Below are positions 36,321 through 45,787 of a stretch of DNA of 64,000 nucleotides, in pieces; within the stretch, counting starts at the first letter, position 1, and each line of letters opens with the position of its first letter. Source of the stretch: an uncultured Bacteroides sp. (GTDB lineage Bacteria > Bacteroidota > Bacteroidia > Bacteroidales > Bacteroidaceae). Location of the stretch: assembly GCF_963677685.1 (NCBI RefSeq), contig NZ_OY782186.1, forward strand, positions 2,914,001 through 2,978,000. The letters are read 5' to 3'. Below the pieces are notes generated by a model, which saw only the letters and a program-made list of their open reading frames with translations, did not search any database and was not told the origin of the DNA. Position numbers and translations under genes: made by a program.

Positions 36321-37201
36321 TAATAACTTATAAAATACACCAAGTAGCTTCTTATATAAACTGGATCTACTTTTTCCACGCATGGGGATTTCAACCCAGG
36401 TATGCTGCTATAGCCGATCTTCACGGATGTGACTCTTGCCGTGCCTCATGGTTAACCTCATTTCCTGAAGACGAAAGAGAAAAAGCTTCTGAAGCTATGC
36501 AGCTTTTTAAAGAAGCTAACCGCATGCTCGACGAACTTGATGAAGATTTTGAAGTCAATACTTTATTTAAACTTTGTCCTGCAAATGGAGACGGAGACAA
36601 TTTAATTATTGACGGAAAAATATTCCCTCTTTTACGCCAGCAAACCAAAAAAAAAGACAATAGCCCTTTTCTGTGCTTAAGTGACTTTGTACGCCCACTA
36701 TCAGGTGGAATCACAGATACTGTAGGTGCTTTTGCTGCTTGTATTGATGCAGATATGGAAGGCTTGTATGAAAAAGACCCGTATAAACATCTTTTAGTAC
36801 AAACGTTATCCGATCGCTTAGCCGAAGCAGCAACAGAAAAAATGCATGAATATGTACGAAAAGAAGCTTGGGGATATGCCAAAGAGGAAAACTTATCAAT
36901 GAAAGATCTACTTGTTGAAAAGTATCAAGGCATACGTCCTGCTGTAGGCTACCCTTCTCTACCTGACCAATCTATTAATTTTCTACTTAACGATGTCCTT
37001 GATATGAGTCAGATAGGCATTAGCTTAACAGAAAATGGAGCAATGAATCCTCATGCCTCTGTCTGTGGCTTAATGTTTGCACATCCGGCTTCCCACTATT
37101 TTACAGTAGGGAAAATAGGTCAAGATCAACTAGCAGATTATGCTACTAGAAGGGGAATGAGTATTGAAAAAACGAAAAAATTTCTTGCCGCAAATTTATA
37201 A
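36317..37201 (+). CDS. Stand-alone methionine synthase activation-domain-like protein
   Basis: A 294-residue protein corresponding to the C-terminal reactivation domain of B12-dependent methionine synthase (MetH). The S-adenosylmethionine site RPAVGYPSLPD (~214-224) and the segment ISLTENGAMNPHASVCGLMFAHP are characteristic; LSDFVRP also matches the domain's N-terminal part. No cobalamin-binding His motif or other MetH domains are present. It may reactivate MetH in trans or bind AdoMet for another purpose. It is translationally coupled to pyrC. Confidence 0.8.
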   Translation: MIITYKIHQVASYINWIYFFHAWGFQPRYAAIADLHGCDSCRASWLTSFPEDEREKASEAMQLFKEANRMLDELDEDFEVNTLFKLCPANGDGDNLIIDGKIFPLLRQQTKKKDNSPFLCLSDFVRPLSGGITDTVGAFAACIDADMEGLYEKDPYKHLLVQTLSDRLAEAATEKMHEYVRKEAWGYAKEENLSMKDLLVEKYQGIRPAVGYPSLPDQSINFLLNDVLDMSQIGISLTENGAMNPHASVCGLMFAHPASHYFTVGKIGQDQLADYATRRGMSIEKTKKFLAANL

Positions 37202-37288
37202 TCAAGGAATAAAAGATCCTTTCGAATAATGACTCTGTGATTTTCATCATTCTCCAGCGACTAATCTACAAAAAGCAATTCGGGAAAA

Positions 37289-37789
37289 ATGAATGAAAGT
37301 ATAGAACAGGAATTCATATCTGTAATAAAAGAGTACGAGCGAGTCATCTATAAGGTCTGCTATCTCTATACTACTCAAAACGCGACCCTTAATGATCTTT
37401 ATCAGGAGGTGACCATTAATATCTGGAGAGCATACCCTAAATTTCGGCATGAATGCAAAGTATCCACTTGGATCTATCGAATTGCTTTAAATACCTGCAT
37501 CAGTTTTATTCGTAAAGAGAAAAATGTACCTGAAATTATAGCTCTCACTCAAAATGAGTCTGAATGGATGGTCGAAGAACAAGATGATATACATGCTATG
37601 CTCAAAGAGCTGCATCGACTCATCAATCAACTAGGACAACTCGATAAGTCTATCATTCTTCTCTATCTTGAAGAAAAAAGCTACGAAGAAATTGCTGAGA
37701 TAACCGGATTAACAGTGACTAATGTTGCCACAAAGCTAAGCCGTATCAAAGACAAATTAAAAAGAATGAAGAAAAACAACGACCAATAA
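37289..37789 (+). CDS. ECF-type RNA polymerase sigma factor
   Basis: A 166-residue sigma-70 family protein with region 2 (LNDLYQEVTINIWRAYPKF, CKVSTWIYRIALNT) and region 4 (LDKSIILLYLEEKSYEEIAEITGLTVTNVATKLSRIKDKLK). It is followed 12 bp later by a small membrane protein that may act as its anti-sigma factor. No FecR-like anti-sigma gene is next to it, so it does not look like a SusC-linked sigma/anti-sigma pair despite the PUL downstream. Confidence 0.9.
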   Translation: MNESIEQEFISVIKEYERVIYKVCYLYTTQNATLNDLYQEVTINIWRAYPKFRHECKVSTWIYRIALNTCISFIRKEKNVPEIIALTQNESEWMVEEQDDIHAMLKELHRLINQLGQLDKSIILLYLEEKSYEEIAEITGLTVTNVATKLSRIKDKLKRMKKNNDQ

Positions 37790-37801
37790 AAAATAAGCAA
37801 T

Positions 37802-38455
37802 ATGGAACTGGATGATTTAAAAAAATCGTGGAATATACTTGATGAGAGACTACAAAAAGATCATCTTATTAATGAAGAGAAACTTGCAAAAGCTATCTCC
37901 GAATACAAGAAGAATACCAAGAGTGGCATAAAAAGATTAGCTACTTGGCAAAAAATATCTATAACTATTGGTGTCATATTCATCCCTCTGATTATATTAC
38001 TATGGGTCGTTTTGCCTTCTGCAATCTGCAGTCATGAATACAAAAAGCCAATAACTGCTTTATGCATTTTCTTTAGCCTCACTATTATTGCAGGTATTGG
38101 ATGGGACTTCAAAACATATCTTTGGACACACAATACAAAAATAGATGAAATGCCCATTCTTCTCGTGGCCAAAAGAATGAATAAATTTAGTCAATGGATG
38201 AAATATGAGGTAATAGCCATATCCGTTTGGACCGTAGCATTCACGGGTTTATACTATTGGGTTATGAAGTTATATAGCCATTCCCTTGTTTTTCAAATTT
38301 TCATTGTATCTTTGTTGGCGATAATAGATATATTTATCATTTACATAGTATACAAAAAATTAATATATAACAACCTCAACAATATTAAAAAAAATATTGA
38401 TGAATTGAAAGAATTAAATAGCGCAGAGATACCGAACAAAACAGAAGAAGCATAA
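37802..38455 (+). CDS. Small membrane protein, possible anti-sigma partner
   Basis: A 217-residue protein that starts with a soluble, charged ~55-residue segment (MELDDLKKSWNILDERLQ), followed by four hydrophobic segments (about 57-78, 88-104, 140-160 and 168-188) and a charged C-terminal tail. Similar proteins follow ECF sigma genes in Bacteroides. A role as anti-sigma factor is inferred from the spacing and topology only; there is no zinc motif. Confidence 0.6.
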   Translation: MELDDLKKSWNILDERLQKDHLINEEKLAKAISEYKKNTKSGIKRLATWQKISITIGVIFIPLIILLWVVLPSAICSHEYKKPITALCIFFSLTIIAGIGWDFKTYLWTHNTKIDEMPILLVAKRMNKFSQWMKYEVIAISVWTVAFTGLYYWVMKLYSHSLVFQIFIVSLLAIIDIFIIYIVYKKLIYNNLNNIKKNIDELKELNSAEIPNKTEEA

Positions 38456-38547
38456 TCACTTCATTGAAAAGCGTATTTTTTACTCTTCACATTCGATTAA
38501 CTCTGCGTTATTTATACTTACAAAGGAGCTCTCTCTAGATCTCAATT

Positions 38548-41500
38548 ATGAAAAAACTCCTATTGTTAGCAATACTTCTCAGAGTCTGTCTGCTTGTCGA
38601 TGCCCGAATATCATCGCATAAATTGATGGATCAATATAGTTTTTCAGCAATAACAATTAAAGATGGATTGCTGCACAACTATATTAATGCCATCTATAAA
38701 GATAGTCGCGGCTTCTTGTGGGTGTCTACACAGAATGGACTTTCCAGATATGACGGCTACAGTTTCACACAATATAATATTTCATCGAAAGGAGTTCATC
38801 TAAAGAACAATTTCATAAACCAAGTATGCGAAGATAATTTTAACCGCCTTTGGATTGCTTCTGAAGCAGGATTCGAAGTGCTCAATTTAAAGACAAACAC
38901 GCTGGATAAAATTGATTTTTCAGCATTTCGAATAGATGAATTAACACAATCAGCAATTTATTTTGTAAGAAAAGATCACAAAGGGAGAATATGGTTAGCA
39001 ACACAAGATAATCTTTTCATGCTTTCTTTTGATCAAGAAGGGAATTTACTTCAATTAACCCCACTCTACTCTACCTACGAAAGGCACTCTAATCCCATAA
39101 CAGTTCTGAAGGAAATCGACAATGAAATGTGGATAGGCTATAACCGTGATATATATAGCGTCAAGAAAGGAAAAAATAAATTACTTCTTAAGCGGGTATT
39201 TACCAAACATATTTTTGATAGCTCTACGCGTATACATTGTTTCTGTAAAAGGAATAAAGATATTTGGGTTGGGACTAACAAAGGACTCTATCGCTATAAC
39301 ATTGCTAATAATACATACAAACAATATGAGTCATACGAAAATAGAACAACTTCGCTCAGTCAAAACTACATAACGGATATAACACTAACATATAGAAATG
39401 AACTCATGATAGGCACACTTAAAGGATTAAATTTCTACGATCCTTTAAATGACAATTTTATACGCATCAGCCACACGGGAGAAGTCTCTGAAAAAAGTAT
39501 CAATTCAAACTTTATAAACTGTCTGTATTCAGACGGAAAGATTGTATGGATTGGCACTCGGATCGGAGGATTAAACAAAATGGTCAACCGCAATTTACAG
39601 ATGCAAACCTACATACACCACTTCAATGACCCTTCTTCCTTATCCGACAATCCAGTTAATGCTATTTTTGAAGACAAGAGAGGCAATCTATGGGTAGGCA
39701 ATGTAGAAGGAGGGCTTAATTTACGAAAAAAAGGGAGTGATGGTTTTATACATTTCACACATCAAACCAATAATCCAAACAGCTTGAGCCATAACTCCGT
39801 CTGTTCCTTTACAGAAGATAACCAAGACCAATTATGGATAGGAACATGGGGAAATGGAATTAACATTTTGAACACCAATAACATCTCAAAAAAATCACCA
39901 TTCAAAAGATACAATACAGAAAATAGCTCTTTAAAAAACGACTTTGTGGGTGCATTGGCTTTTGACAAGCTAAATAATGGAATTTGGGTAGGAACTTCTG
40001 AAGGAATAAATTTCTTCGATCTAAAAGAGAAAAGATTTATAAACATTACTCTTCCCACGGATAAGTTTCCAAACAATCCAACAAACGGCATGTTAATTGA
40101 TACAAAATCCCGTTTATGGATAGGAACTTCTCACGGAGTCATTGTTATAGACTTGTTCTCTTTTGCTAAGCGTCGTTCAGATATTCGTTATCATTACATG
40201 GAATATAAGCTTAACGATAAAGAAACGCTATTAATAGAAAAGATTAATTGCATCTTCGAAGATAAACAAGGAACAATATGGTTAGGTAGTAATGGTTATG
40301 GTCTGTATAAATTGGAATCTGACAACCAATACCCTTATAAATTTTCCAATCTAACAACCCAAAATGGCCTAGCGGATAACACTATTTTCGGAATATTAGA
40401 TGATAAGAGAGGAAATCTTTGGCTCAGCACTAATTCCGGGCTCTCACATTATGATAAAACAACCCATAACTTCACTAATTACTCAGAATCAGACGGTTTA
40501 CTTTCCGACCAATTCTACTGGAATGCATACTATAAATCAGCCAATGGTACTCTTTTCTTTGGCTGCCTCGATGGAATGATAGGGGTAGAAGATGTTTTAC
40601 AAACTCCTAACAAAGAGAAAAACAAAGTTGTTTTTACCAATTTATCTGTTTTGAATGAAGATATAACTCAGGGTAATAACAAATATATCAAAAATGATAT
40701 CAGTTGGGCTAAAAAATTGTCTTTACATGAACGTGATAAATCATTCTCCATTGAATTTTCATCTCTCAATTTTGAGACAACAGATAAAACCAGGTATCTA
40801 TACCGCTTAAAAGGATTTGATAGCGAATGGATAGAGACAAACTCTAAACGACATTTTGCCAGTTATACAAACTTGAGATCGGGGCATTACACATTTGAAG
40901 TAAAAGTTTTAGATTATTTGCATCCCGAGAATAGTGAAACGACAAAATTATCAATAGAGATAGCTCCTTTTTTCTATAAAACATGGTGGTTTTTCCTCCT
41001 TATCCTATTTATTATAGGATTAGTAACAGCCTATATCTACCAACTCAGAATAGCCTCCTATAAAGAGCAAAAGCGTATTTTGACTGAAAAAGTAAAAGAA
41101 AGAACTTTAACATTAGAAGAAAAAATGAAAGTGCTTTCTCAGCAGAATGAGTTACTTATCCAACAAAAAAAACAGTTAGTTGAACTTTCAAAAAAAATAC
41201 AAGAGATTACTACTGACAAAATTTCCTTCTTCACAAATATTACGCACGAATTCCGTACTCCTATCACATTGATAATCGGACCGATAGAACGTGCATTAAA
41301 GTTAAGTAAAAATCCTGTAGTAATAGAACAGCTAAATATTGTGGAAAGAAACTCAAAGTCTTTACTAGAGCTTGTTAACCAATTACTTGATTTTAGAAAA
41401 ATAGAATCGGGAAAGATTACCATAAATAAGCAAAGTAACAACTTACTCTCTTTTATTAATAATCTAACCCTTCCCTTCCAAGTATTTGCCAAAGAAAGAA

Positions 41501-42795
41501 AGATTGAAGTACGTACGATTATCCATTTGAAACATACTCATTACTACTATGACGAAGAGTGGATACGTAAGATGCTCGTCAATTTACTATCAAATGCTGT
41601 AAAATTCACCCCTGATGGTGGGTTAGTTACTCTTTATCTATACTCTTTTCTTAATGCTGAAGGATCAGAATCAATATATATATCTATATCCGATTCAGGA
41701 GTGGGTATTCTCGAAGATGATTTAAACCGTATTTTCGATCGTTTCTATCAATCTCGCCAACATGTAAAGTTCCCGGTATACGGACAAAGTGGAACCGGTA
41801 TAGGACTCTATTTGTGCAAACGAATTGTCCAACAACATGGAGGCAATATATATGCTCGCAATAATCATAAAAAGGGAGCTTCAATACGAGTCATATTACC
41901 TTTACAAGCTGATTATAATACTGAGCAAACAGCAGTAGATATGGATATAGTGCCTGAAAATAATTCAGTGCCTTCTGATACAACAGCAGAAAATAATTCG
42001 AAACAAAATCTTTTAAATATTCTAGTAGTAGAAGATAATTCTGATATGAGAACTTATATTCGTTCTATCTTATCATTAGAATACCATATTTTAGAAGCTT
42101 CTAATGGGTCTGAAGCACTAGCTATATTAGAAAAGAATACAGTTGATTTCATTATCAGTGATTTAATGATGCCGGTTATGAACGGCATTGAACTTTCCAA
42201 ATGCATCAAGGAAAATCTAGCAATATCACATATTCCTTTGCTCATTCTCACCGCCAAAATATCTGAAGATAGCCGTTTGGAAAGCTATCGAATAGGAGTT
42301 GATGAATATTTGCAAAAACCTTTCGATGAAGAGCTACTAAAAGTTCGCATTAAAAACATATTCAATAATCGCAAACAAAACCAAATGCGCTTTTCTCGAG
42401 AATTTGATCCAACCACTTTACAAATAGATGAAGAATCTCGAGATAATAAATTTATGACATCTATTCTTTCTGTAATCGAAAAGAATTATAAAAATTCCGA
42501 TTTTGAAGTCAGCGATTTTGCTTCAGCTATGAATATTAGCAAAACCTTACTAAATCAGAAACTACAAAACCTAGTAGGGCAACCAAGTGTAAAATTCATT
42601 AGTAGTTATCGCCTTAAAAAAGCATGGAACCTGATACAGATCAATAAAATAACGAAGAACTTAAATATTTCAGAAATAGCTTATGAAGTAGGCTTTAATG
42701 ACCCAAAATATTTTTCACGTTGTTTTCAAAAAGAGTTTGGAATGCTACCTAGCGCTATCCTCTCCGCCTCTGAAGAAGTAAGTGATAATTGCTAA
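38548..42795 (+). CDS. Hybrid two-component system sensor/regulator (HTCS)
   Basis: A 1415-residue one-protein signalling system. It has a signal peptide, a periplasmic sensor of two Reg_prop beta-propellers (repeated W-x-G-T type motifs such as IWVGTNKGLYRY), a Y_Y_Y domain, a membrane segment (~809-832), a histidine kinase with HEFRTP (His ~899) and NAVKF and GTGIGL ATP boxes, a receiver (DLMMP Asp ~1203, with a Lys in LQKPF) and a C-terminal AraC-type DNA-binding domain (~1308-1404). HTCS proteins bind oligosaccharides and activate adjacent PULs, so this one should control 42880-55367. Confidence 0.95.
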   Translation: MKKLLLLAILLRVCLLVDARISSHKLMDQYSFSAITIKDGLLHNYINAIYKDSRGFLWVSTQNGLSRYDGYSFTQYNISSKGVHLKNNFINQVCEDNFNRLWIASEAGFEVLNLKTNTLDKIDFSAFRIDELTQSAIYFVRKDHKGRIWLATQDNLFMLSFDQEGNLLQLTPLYSTYERHSNPITVLKEIDNEMWIGYNRDIYSVKKGKNKLLLKRVFTKHIFDSSTRIHCFCKRNKDIWVGTNKGLYRYNIANNTYKQYESYENRTTSLSQNYITDITLTYRNELMIGTLKGLNFYDPLNDNFIRISHTGEVSEKSINSNFINCLYSDGKIVWIGTRIGGLNKMVNRNLQMQTYIHHFNDPSSLSDNPVNAIFEDKRGNLWVGNVEGGLNLRKKGSDGFIHFTHQTNNPNSLSHNSVCSFTEDNQDQLWIGTWGNGINILNTNNISKKSPFKRYNTENSSLKNDFVGALAFDKLNNGIWVGTSEGINFFDLKEKRFINITLPTDKFPNNPTNGMLIDTKSRLWIGTSHGVIVIDLFSFAKRRSDIRYHYMEYKLNDKETLLIEKINCIFEDKQGTIWLGSNGYGLYKLESDNQYPYKFSNLTTQNGLADNTIFGILDDKRGNLWLSTNSGLSHYDKTTHNFTNYSESDGLLSDQFYWNAYYKSANGTLFFGCLDGMIGVEDVLQTPNKEKNKVVFTNLSVLNEDITQGNNKYIKNDISWAKKLSLHERDKSFSIEFSSLNFETTDKTRYLYRLKGFDSEWIETNSKRHFASYTNLRSGHYTFEVKVLDYLHPENSETTKLSIEIAPFFYKTWWFFLLILFIIGLVTAYIYQLRIASYKEQKRILTEKVKERTLTLEEKMKVLSQQNELLIQQKKQLVELSKKIQEITTDKISFFTNITHEFRTPITLIIGPIERALKLSKNPVVIEQLNIVERNSKSLLELVNQLLDFRKIESGKITINKQSNNLLSFINNLTLPFQVFAKERKIEVRTIIHLKHTHYYYDEEWIRKMLVNLLSNAVKFTPDGGLVTLYLYSFLNAEGSESIYISISDSGVGILEDDLNRIFDRFYQSRQHVKFPVYGQSGTGIGLYLCKRIVQQHGGNIYARNNHKKGASIRVILPLQADYNTEQTAVDMDIVPENNSVPSDTTAENNSKQNLLNILVVEDNSDMRTYIRSILSLEYHILEASNGSEALAILEKNTVDFIISDLMMPVMNGIELSKCIKENLAISHIPLLILTAKISEDSRLESYRIGVDEYLQKPFDEELLKVRIKNIFNNRKQNQMRFSREFDPTTLQIDEESRDNKFMTSILSVIEKNYKNSDFEVSDFASAMNISKTLLNQKLQNLVGQPSVKFISSYRLKKAWNLIQINKITKNLNISEIAYEVGFNDPKYFSRCFQKEFGMLPSAILSASEEVSDNC

Positions 42796-42845
42796 TAATC
42801 CTCCTTTCCTTGTTTTTTTTCACCCTATATTAAAACAATTATATT

Positions 42846-42853
42846 TATTTTTG
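42846..42853 (+). promoter_or_regulatory. Candidate -7 box for GH92 gene
   Basis: TATTTTTG fits TAnnTTTG, about 27 bp before the start at 42880. No -33 TTTG at normal spacing, as expected for a promoter that needs an activator. Confidence 0.5.
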
Positions 42854-42879
42854 CCTATGAACCTATTATCAATTCTACG

Positions 42880-45165
42880 ATGAAGAAACTTATTAATCTT
42901 TTTTCCGCTATTATCCTACTAGCTACTTCCTCTTGTGCTTTTTCTCAGGAAAAAACAAACTATGCTCAATATGTTGATCCAATGATTGGCTCCGAAGGAT
43001 TGGGACGCGTTTTTATAGGTCCTTCATGCCCATTCGGAATGGTGAAACCTAGCCCGGACTGCACAACAAGTCCTAATAGCGGCTGGTTGCCCATGCCTAA
43101 AGAAGTAACAGGTTTCAGCCAAGTGCATGTTAGTGGTACAGGAGGAGGTCCCAAATATGGAAATATCCAGGTAATGCCCTTTATTGGGCCTTTAAACAAG
43201 CTAGATCAATCAGCTTTTAGAGAAGAAGAGAAAGCATCTCTAGGATATTATCAGGCTAAATTTAAAGATAGTCATATTCAAACAGAAATAACGACTGCTA
43301 ATAGAGCTGCATTTTACCGCTTTACTTATCCACAAGGAACAGACAAAGCAGTAAAAATAGATCCCTCTTTTTTTCTAGGTGAAAGTCCAATACCCAACAC
43401 GAGAGAAGCACAACAGTTTGTAGGATCCGAAATTGAAGTTTTATCAAACCATGAAATTAGGGGTTATAGCCGCATTCGTGGAGGATGGAACAATGGTAAA
43501 GCCTATACCGTATATTTCTATGCCATTTTTAAACAACCTTTTGATAGGTTTACTTCCTGGAAAGACAGCCTACTGATACCTCAACAAAAAGCTCAATATG
43601 ATTCAGGACAAAAAACCGGAGTATTACTTTCATTCAAAGATTGCCCTCTTCAACAATTACAAATGAAAATCGGTATTTCATTCATTAGCTCTTTGAAGGC
43701 AAAAGCTAACATAGATAAAGAAATAAGCCATTGGAATTTCCAAAAAACGCACAAAGAGCTTCTAAAAAAATGGGAAGATTTATTAAGCCGTATTGAGATT
43801 GATCCAACCACCTCTCTTAGTGAAAAAAGAATGTTCTATACTGCACTCTATCATACAATGTTAATGCCTGTTGATCGAACAGGAGAAAATCCTTTATGGC
43901 TTAGCAATGAGCCCTATTATGATGATTTCTATGCTATCTGGGATACTTATCGAACATCTAACCCTCTGATTACGCTCATTTCACCAGATAGAGAAACAAA
44001 AATTATAAATTCTTTAATCAACATTTTTAAGCATGATGGCTATATGCCCGACGCACGTAGTGGCAATTCAAATGGCCGTACACAAGGAGGCTCCAATGCT
44101 GAAGTATTAATAGCTGACGCATATGTAAAAGGATTAAAAGGTATTAATTATGAAAAAGCCCTAAAAGCAATGCTAAAAGATGCCTTAATCCCCCCGGGAG
44201 GCAATGAAGAACAAGAAGGACGAGGAGGATTAGTAGAATATAATAAACTGGGATATGTACCCTATGGCATCGACCGGGCAGGTAACCGAACAGTAGAGTA
44301 TGCTTATAATGATTATAATATAGCTACTGTAGCCAAAGGTTTAGGAAAAGAAGATATTTATAACCGATTCATTAAGCAGTCGAATAATTGGAAAAATTTA
44401 TGGCGAGATAATTATGAAAATAATGGAGCCATTGGTTTTATCATGCCACGTGACAGCAATGGACAATGGCTAGACACCATCCCTTTTGGCAATTCAAAAA
44501 TATACAAGCCTAGCTTCGTATACCACCCTCTGATTAGTGAGGCTCCATGGTATCTTCCTTGGTGGAGTGCCTTTTTCTATGAAGGGACTTCTTGGGAATA
44601 TTCGCTAAGTATACCACATGACATACCAGGACTAATAATAAAGTCAGGGGGTAAAGAAGCCTTTAAGAAACGTTTGGATATTTTCTTTGATCGCAACTAT
44701 TATAATGTAAACAATGAGCCATCTTTTCTCACCCCTTGTTTATATCATTGGATAGGAAAAGCTTACTTAAGTAGCGATAGAATACATCATATTATATCCA
44801 ATCATTTTAATGATTCCCCCAGTGGCCTTCCGGGAAATGATGATTCCGGCGCAATGTCATCATGGCTAGCTTTTCAGATGATGGGAATTTATCCTAATGC
44901 CGGTCAAGACTACTATCTTCTCAACACTCCTTTTTTAAAAGAATCAACTCTACACCTTGATAATGGGCGTTCCTTTAAGATTAAAGCAAAAGGACTCACG
45001 AAAAAAAAGAGATATATAGGAAAAGCTTTATTAAACAACAAGCCCATAGATAGAGCATGGATCAGACATGATGAGTTAATGCAAGGGGGTGAGTTAATCC
45101 TTGAAATGGTTTCGAAACCAACCCAATGGGGAATTAACGAATTGCCTCCTCAAGAAATTAAATAA
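42880..45165 (+). CDS. GH92 alpha-mannosidase
   Basis: A 761-residue secreted glycosidase. A signal peptide ends near residue 22. The mature protein starts with YVDPMIGSEGLGRVFIGPSCPFGMVKPSPD, a GH92 signature, and the catalytic domain contains WDTYRTSNPLITLISP, YEGTSWEYS and GLPGNDDSGAMSSWLAFQMMGIYPN. GH92 enzymes are calcium-dependent exo-alpha-mannosidases (mostly alpha-1,2 or 1,3), used on N-glycans and mannans. It is the first enzyme of the PUL. Confidence 0.93.
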   Translation: MKKLINLFSAIILLATSSCAFSQEKTNYAQYVDPMIGSEGLGRVFIGPSCPFGMVKPSPDCTTSPNSGWLPMPKEVTGFSQVHVSGTGGGPKYGNIQVMPFIGPLNKLDQSAFREEEKASLGYYQAKFKDSHIQTEITTANRAAFYRFTYPQGTDKAVKIDPSFFLGESPIPNTREAQQFVGSEIEVLSNHEIRGYSRIRGGWNNGKAYTVYFYAIFKQPFDRFTSWKDSLLIPQQKAQYDSGQKTGVLLSFKDCPLQQLQMKIGISFISSLKAKANIDKEISHWNFQKTHKELLKKWEDLLSRIEIDPTTSLSEKRMFYTALYHTMLMPVDRTGENPLWLSNEPYYDDFYAIWDTYRTSNPLITLISPDRETKIINSLINIFKHDGYMPDARSGNSNGRTQGGSNAEVLIADAYVKGLKGINYEKALKAMLKDALIPPGGNEEQEGRGGLVEYNKLGYVPYGIDRAGNRTVEYAYNDYNIATVAKGLGKEDIYNRFIKQSNNWKNLWRDNYENNGAIGFIMPRDSNGQWLDTIPFGNSKIYKPSFVYHPLISEAPWYLPWWSAFFYEGTSWEYSLSIPHDIPGLIIKSGGKEAFKKRLDIFFDRNYYNVNNEPSFLTPCLYHWIGKAYLSSDRIHHIISNHFNDSPSGLPGNDDSGAMSSWLAFQMMGIYPNAGQDYYLLNTPFLKESTLHLDNGRSFKIKAKGLTKKKRYIGKALLNNKPIDRAWIRHDELMQGGELILEMVSKPTQWGINELPPQEIK

Positions 45166-45172
45166 TACAAAA

Positions 45173-45733
45173 ATGAAAAAAAAGATAGGAATTATTTTAC
45201 TAAGTTTTTGCCTTTTTCACCAATTAGCGGCTCAAACAGTCTCCCAATTTAGTAGTAACGACGACACACTAAATTATGTGTTTAAGTTACACGGACAGAC
45301 ACGTCGTTATAAAGTAGTTATAGAGCAACATGCAAAAAACACCTATTGGAAGTGGTCAATTATTCGACATATGAAGGAGCAAACAGGAAGTATCATCATT
45401 TCAAATCAGGGATTAATGAATGGAACAATGCTAAGTTTTGCTCAACCGGTTAAAGGTGATAAGCTTTTTCTAAAAAACGACGAAACATTTGCTTGTATCT
45501 CTCAGGCAGCTTTTCAATCACTCATAACCAAAGGCTATTTTATCTGTAATCATACTACTTTCAGGCGTAAAAAAGAAGAAGGTAAATTTTATTTTCATGG
45601 GAAATATTATCCTTTAATCAAAACAATAGCCGACGTTGACGGAACTGAATATTGGATTGCCAAAAACGCAATTCTCCCGTTAATTTGCAAAGTTTCAAAA
45701 AGCCCACTAGGTATTGACTGGACAATTAAATAA
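45173..45733 (+). CDS. Secreted protein of unknown function
   Basis: I place the start at 45173, giving 186 residues with a good signal peptide (MKKKIGIILLSFCLFHQLAAQ). A longer frame from 45101 would overlap the GH92 gene and push the signal peptide inside. The mature part is basic and rich in beta-type residues, with a tryptophan pair (YWKWSII) and repeated aromatic residues. I recognise no domain. It lies 7 bp after the GH92 gene and before the GH89 gene, so it is part of the PUL operon. Confidence 0.7.
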   Translation: MKKKIGIILLSFCLFHQLAAQTVSQFSSNDDTLNYVFKLHGQTRRYKVVIEQHAKNTYWKWSIIRHMKEQTGSIIISNQGLMNGTMLSFAQPVKGDKLFLKNDETFACISQAAFQSLITKGYFICNHTTFRRKKEEGKFYFHGKYYPLIKTIADVDGTEYWIAKNAILPLICKVSKSPLGIDWTIK

Positions 45734-45787
45734 CTGAGAAATTCATCAAAGGACTATATTTAAATAAATTATAAAAACAATTGAATA

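Noticed and set aside
36421..36882. A 153-codon minus-strand frame
   Set aside because: It is a shadow of the methionine-synthase-activation gene on the plus strand; composition and context do not support it.
45101..45172. A 5' extension of the small secreted protein gene
   Set aside because: It would overlap the GH92 gene and bury the signal peptide; the start at 45173 fits better.
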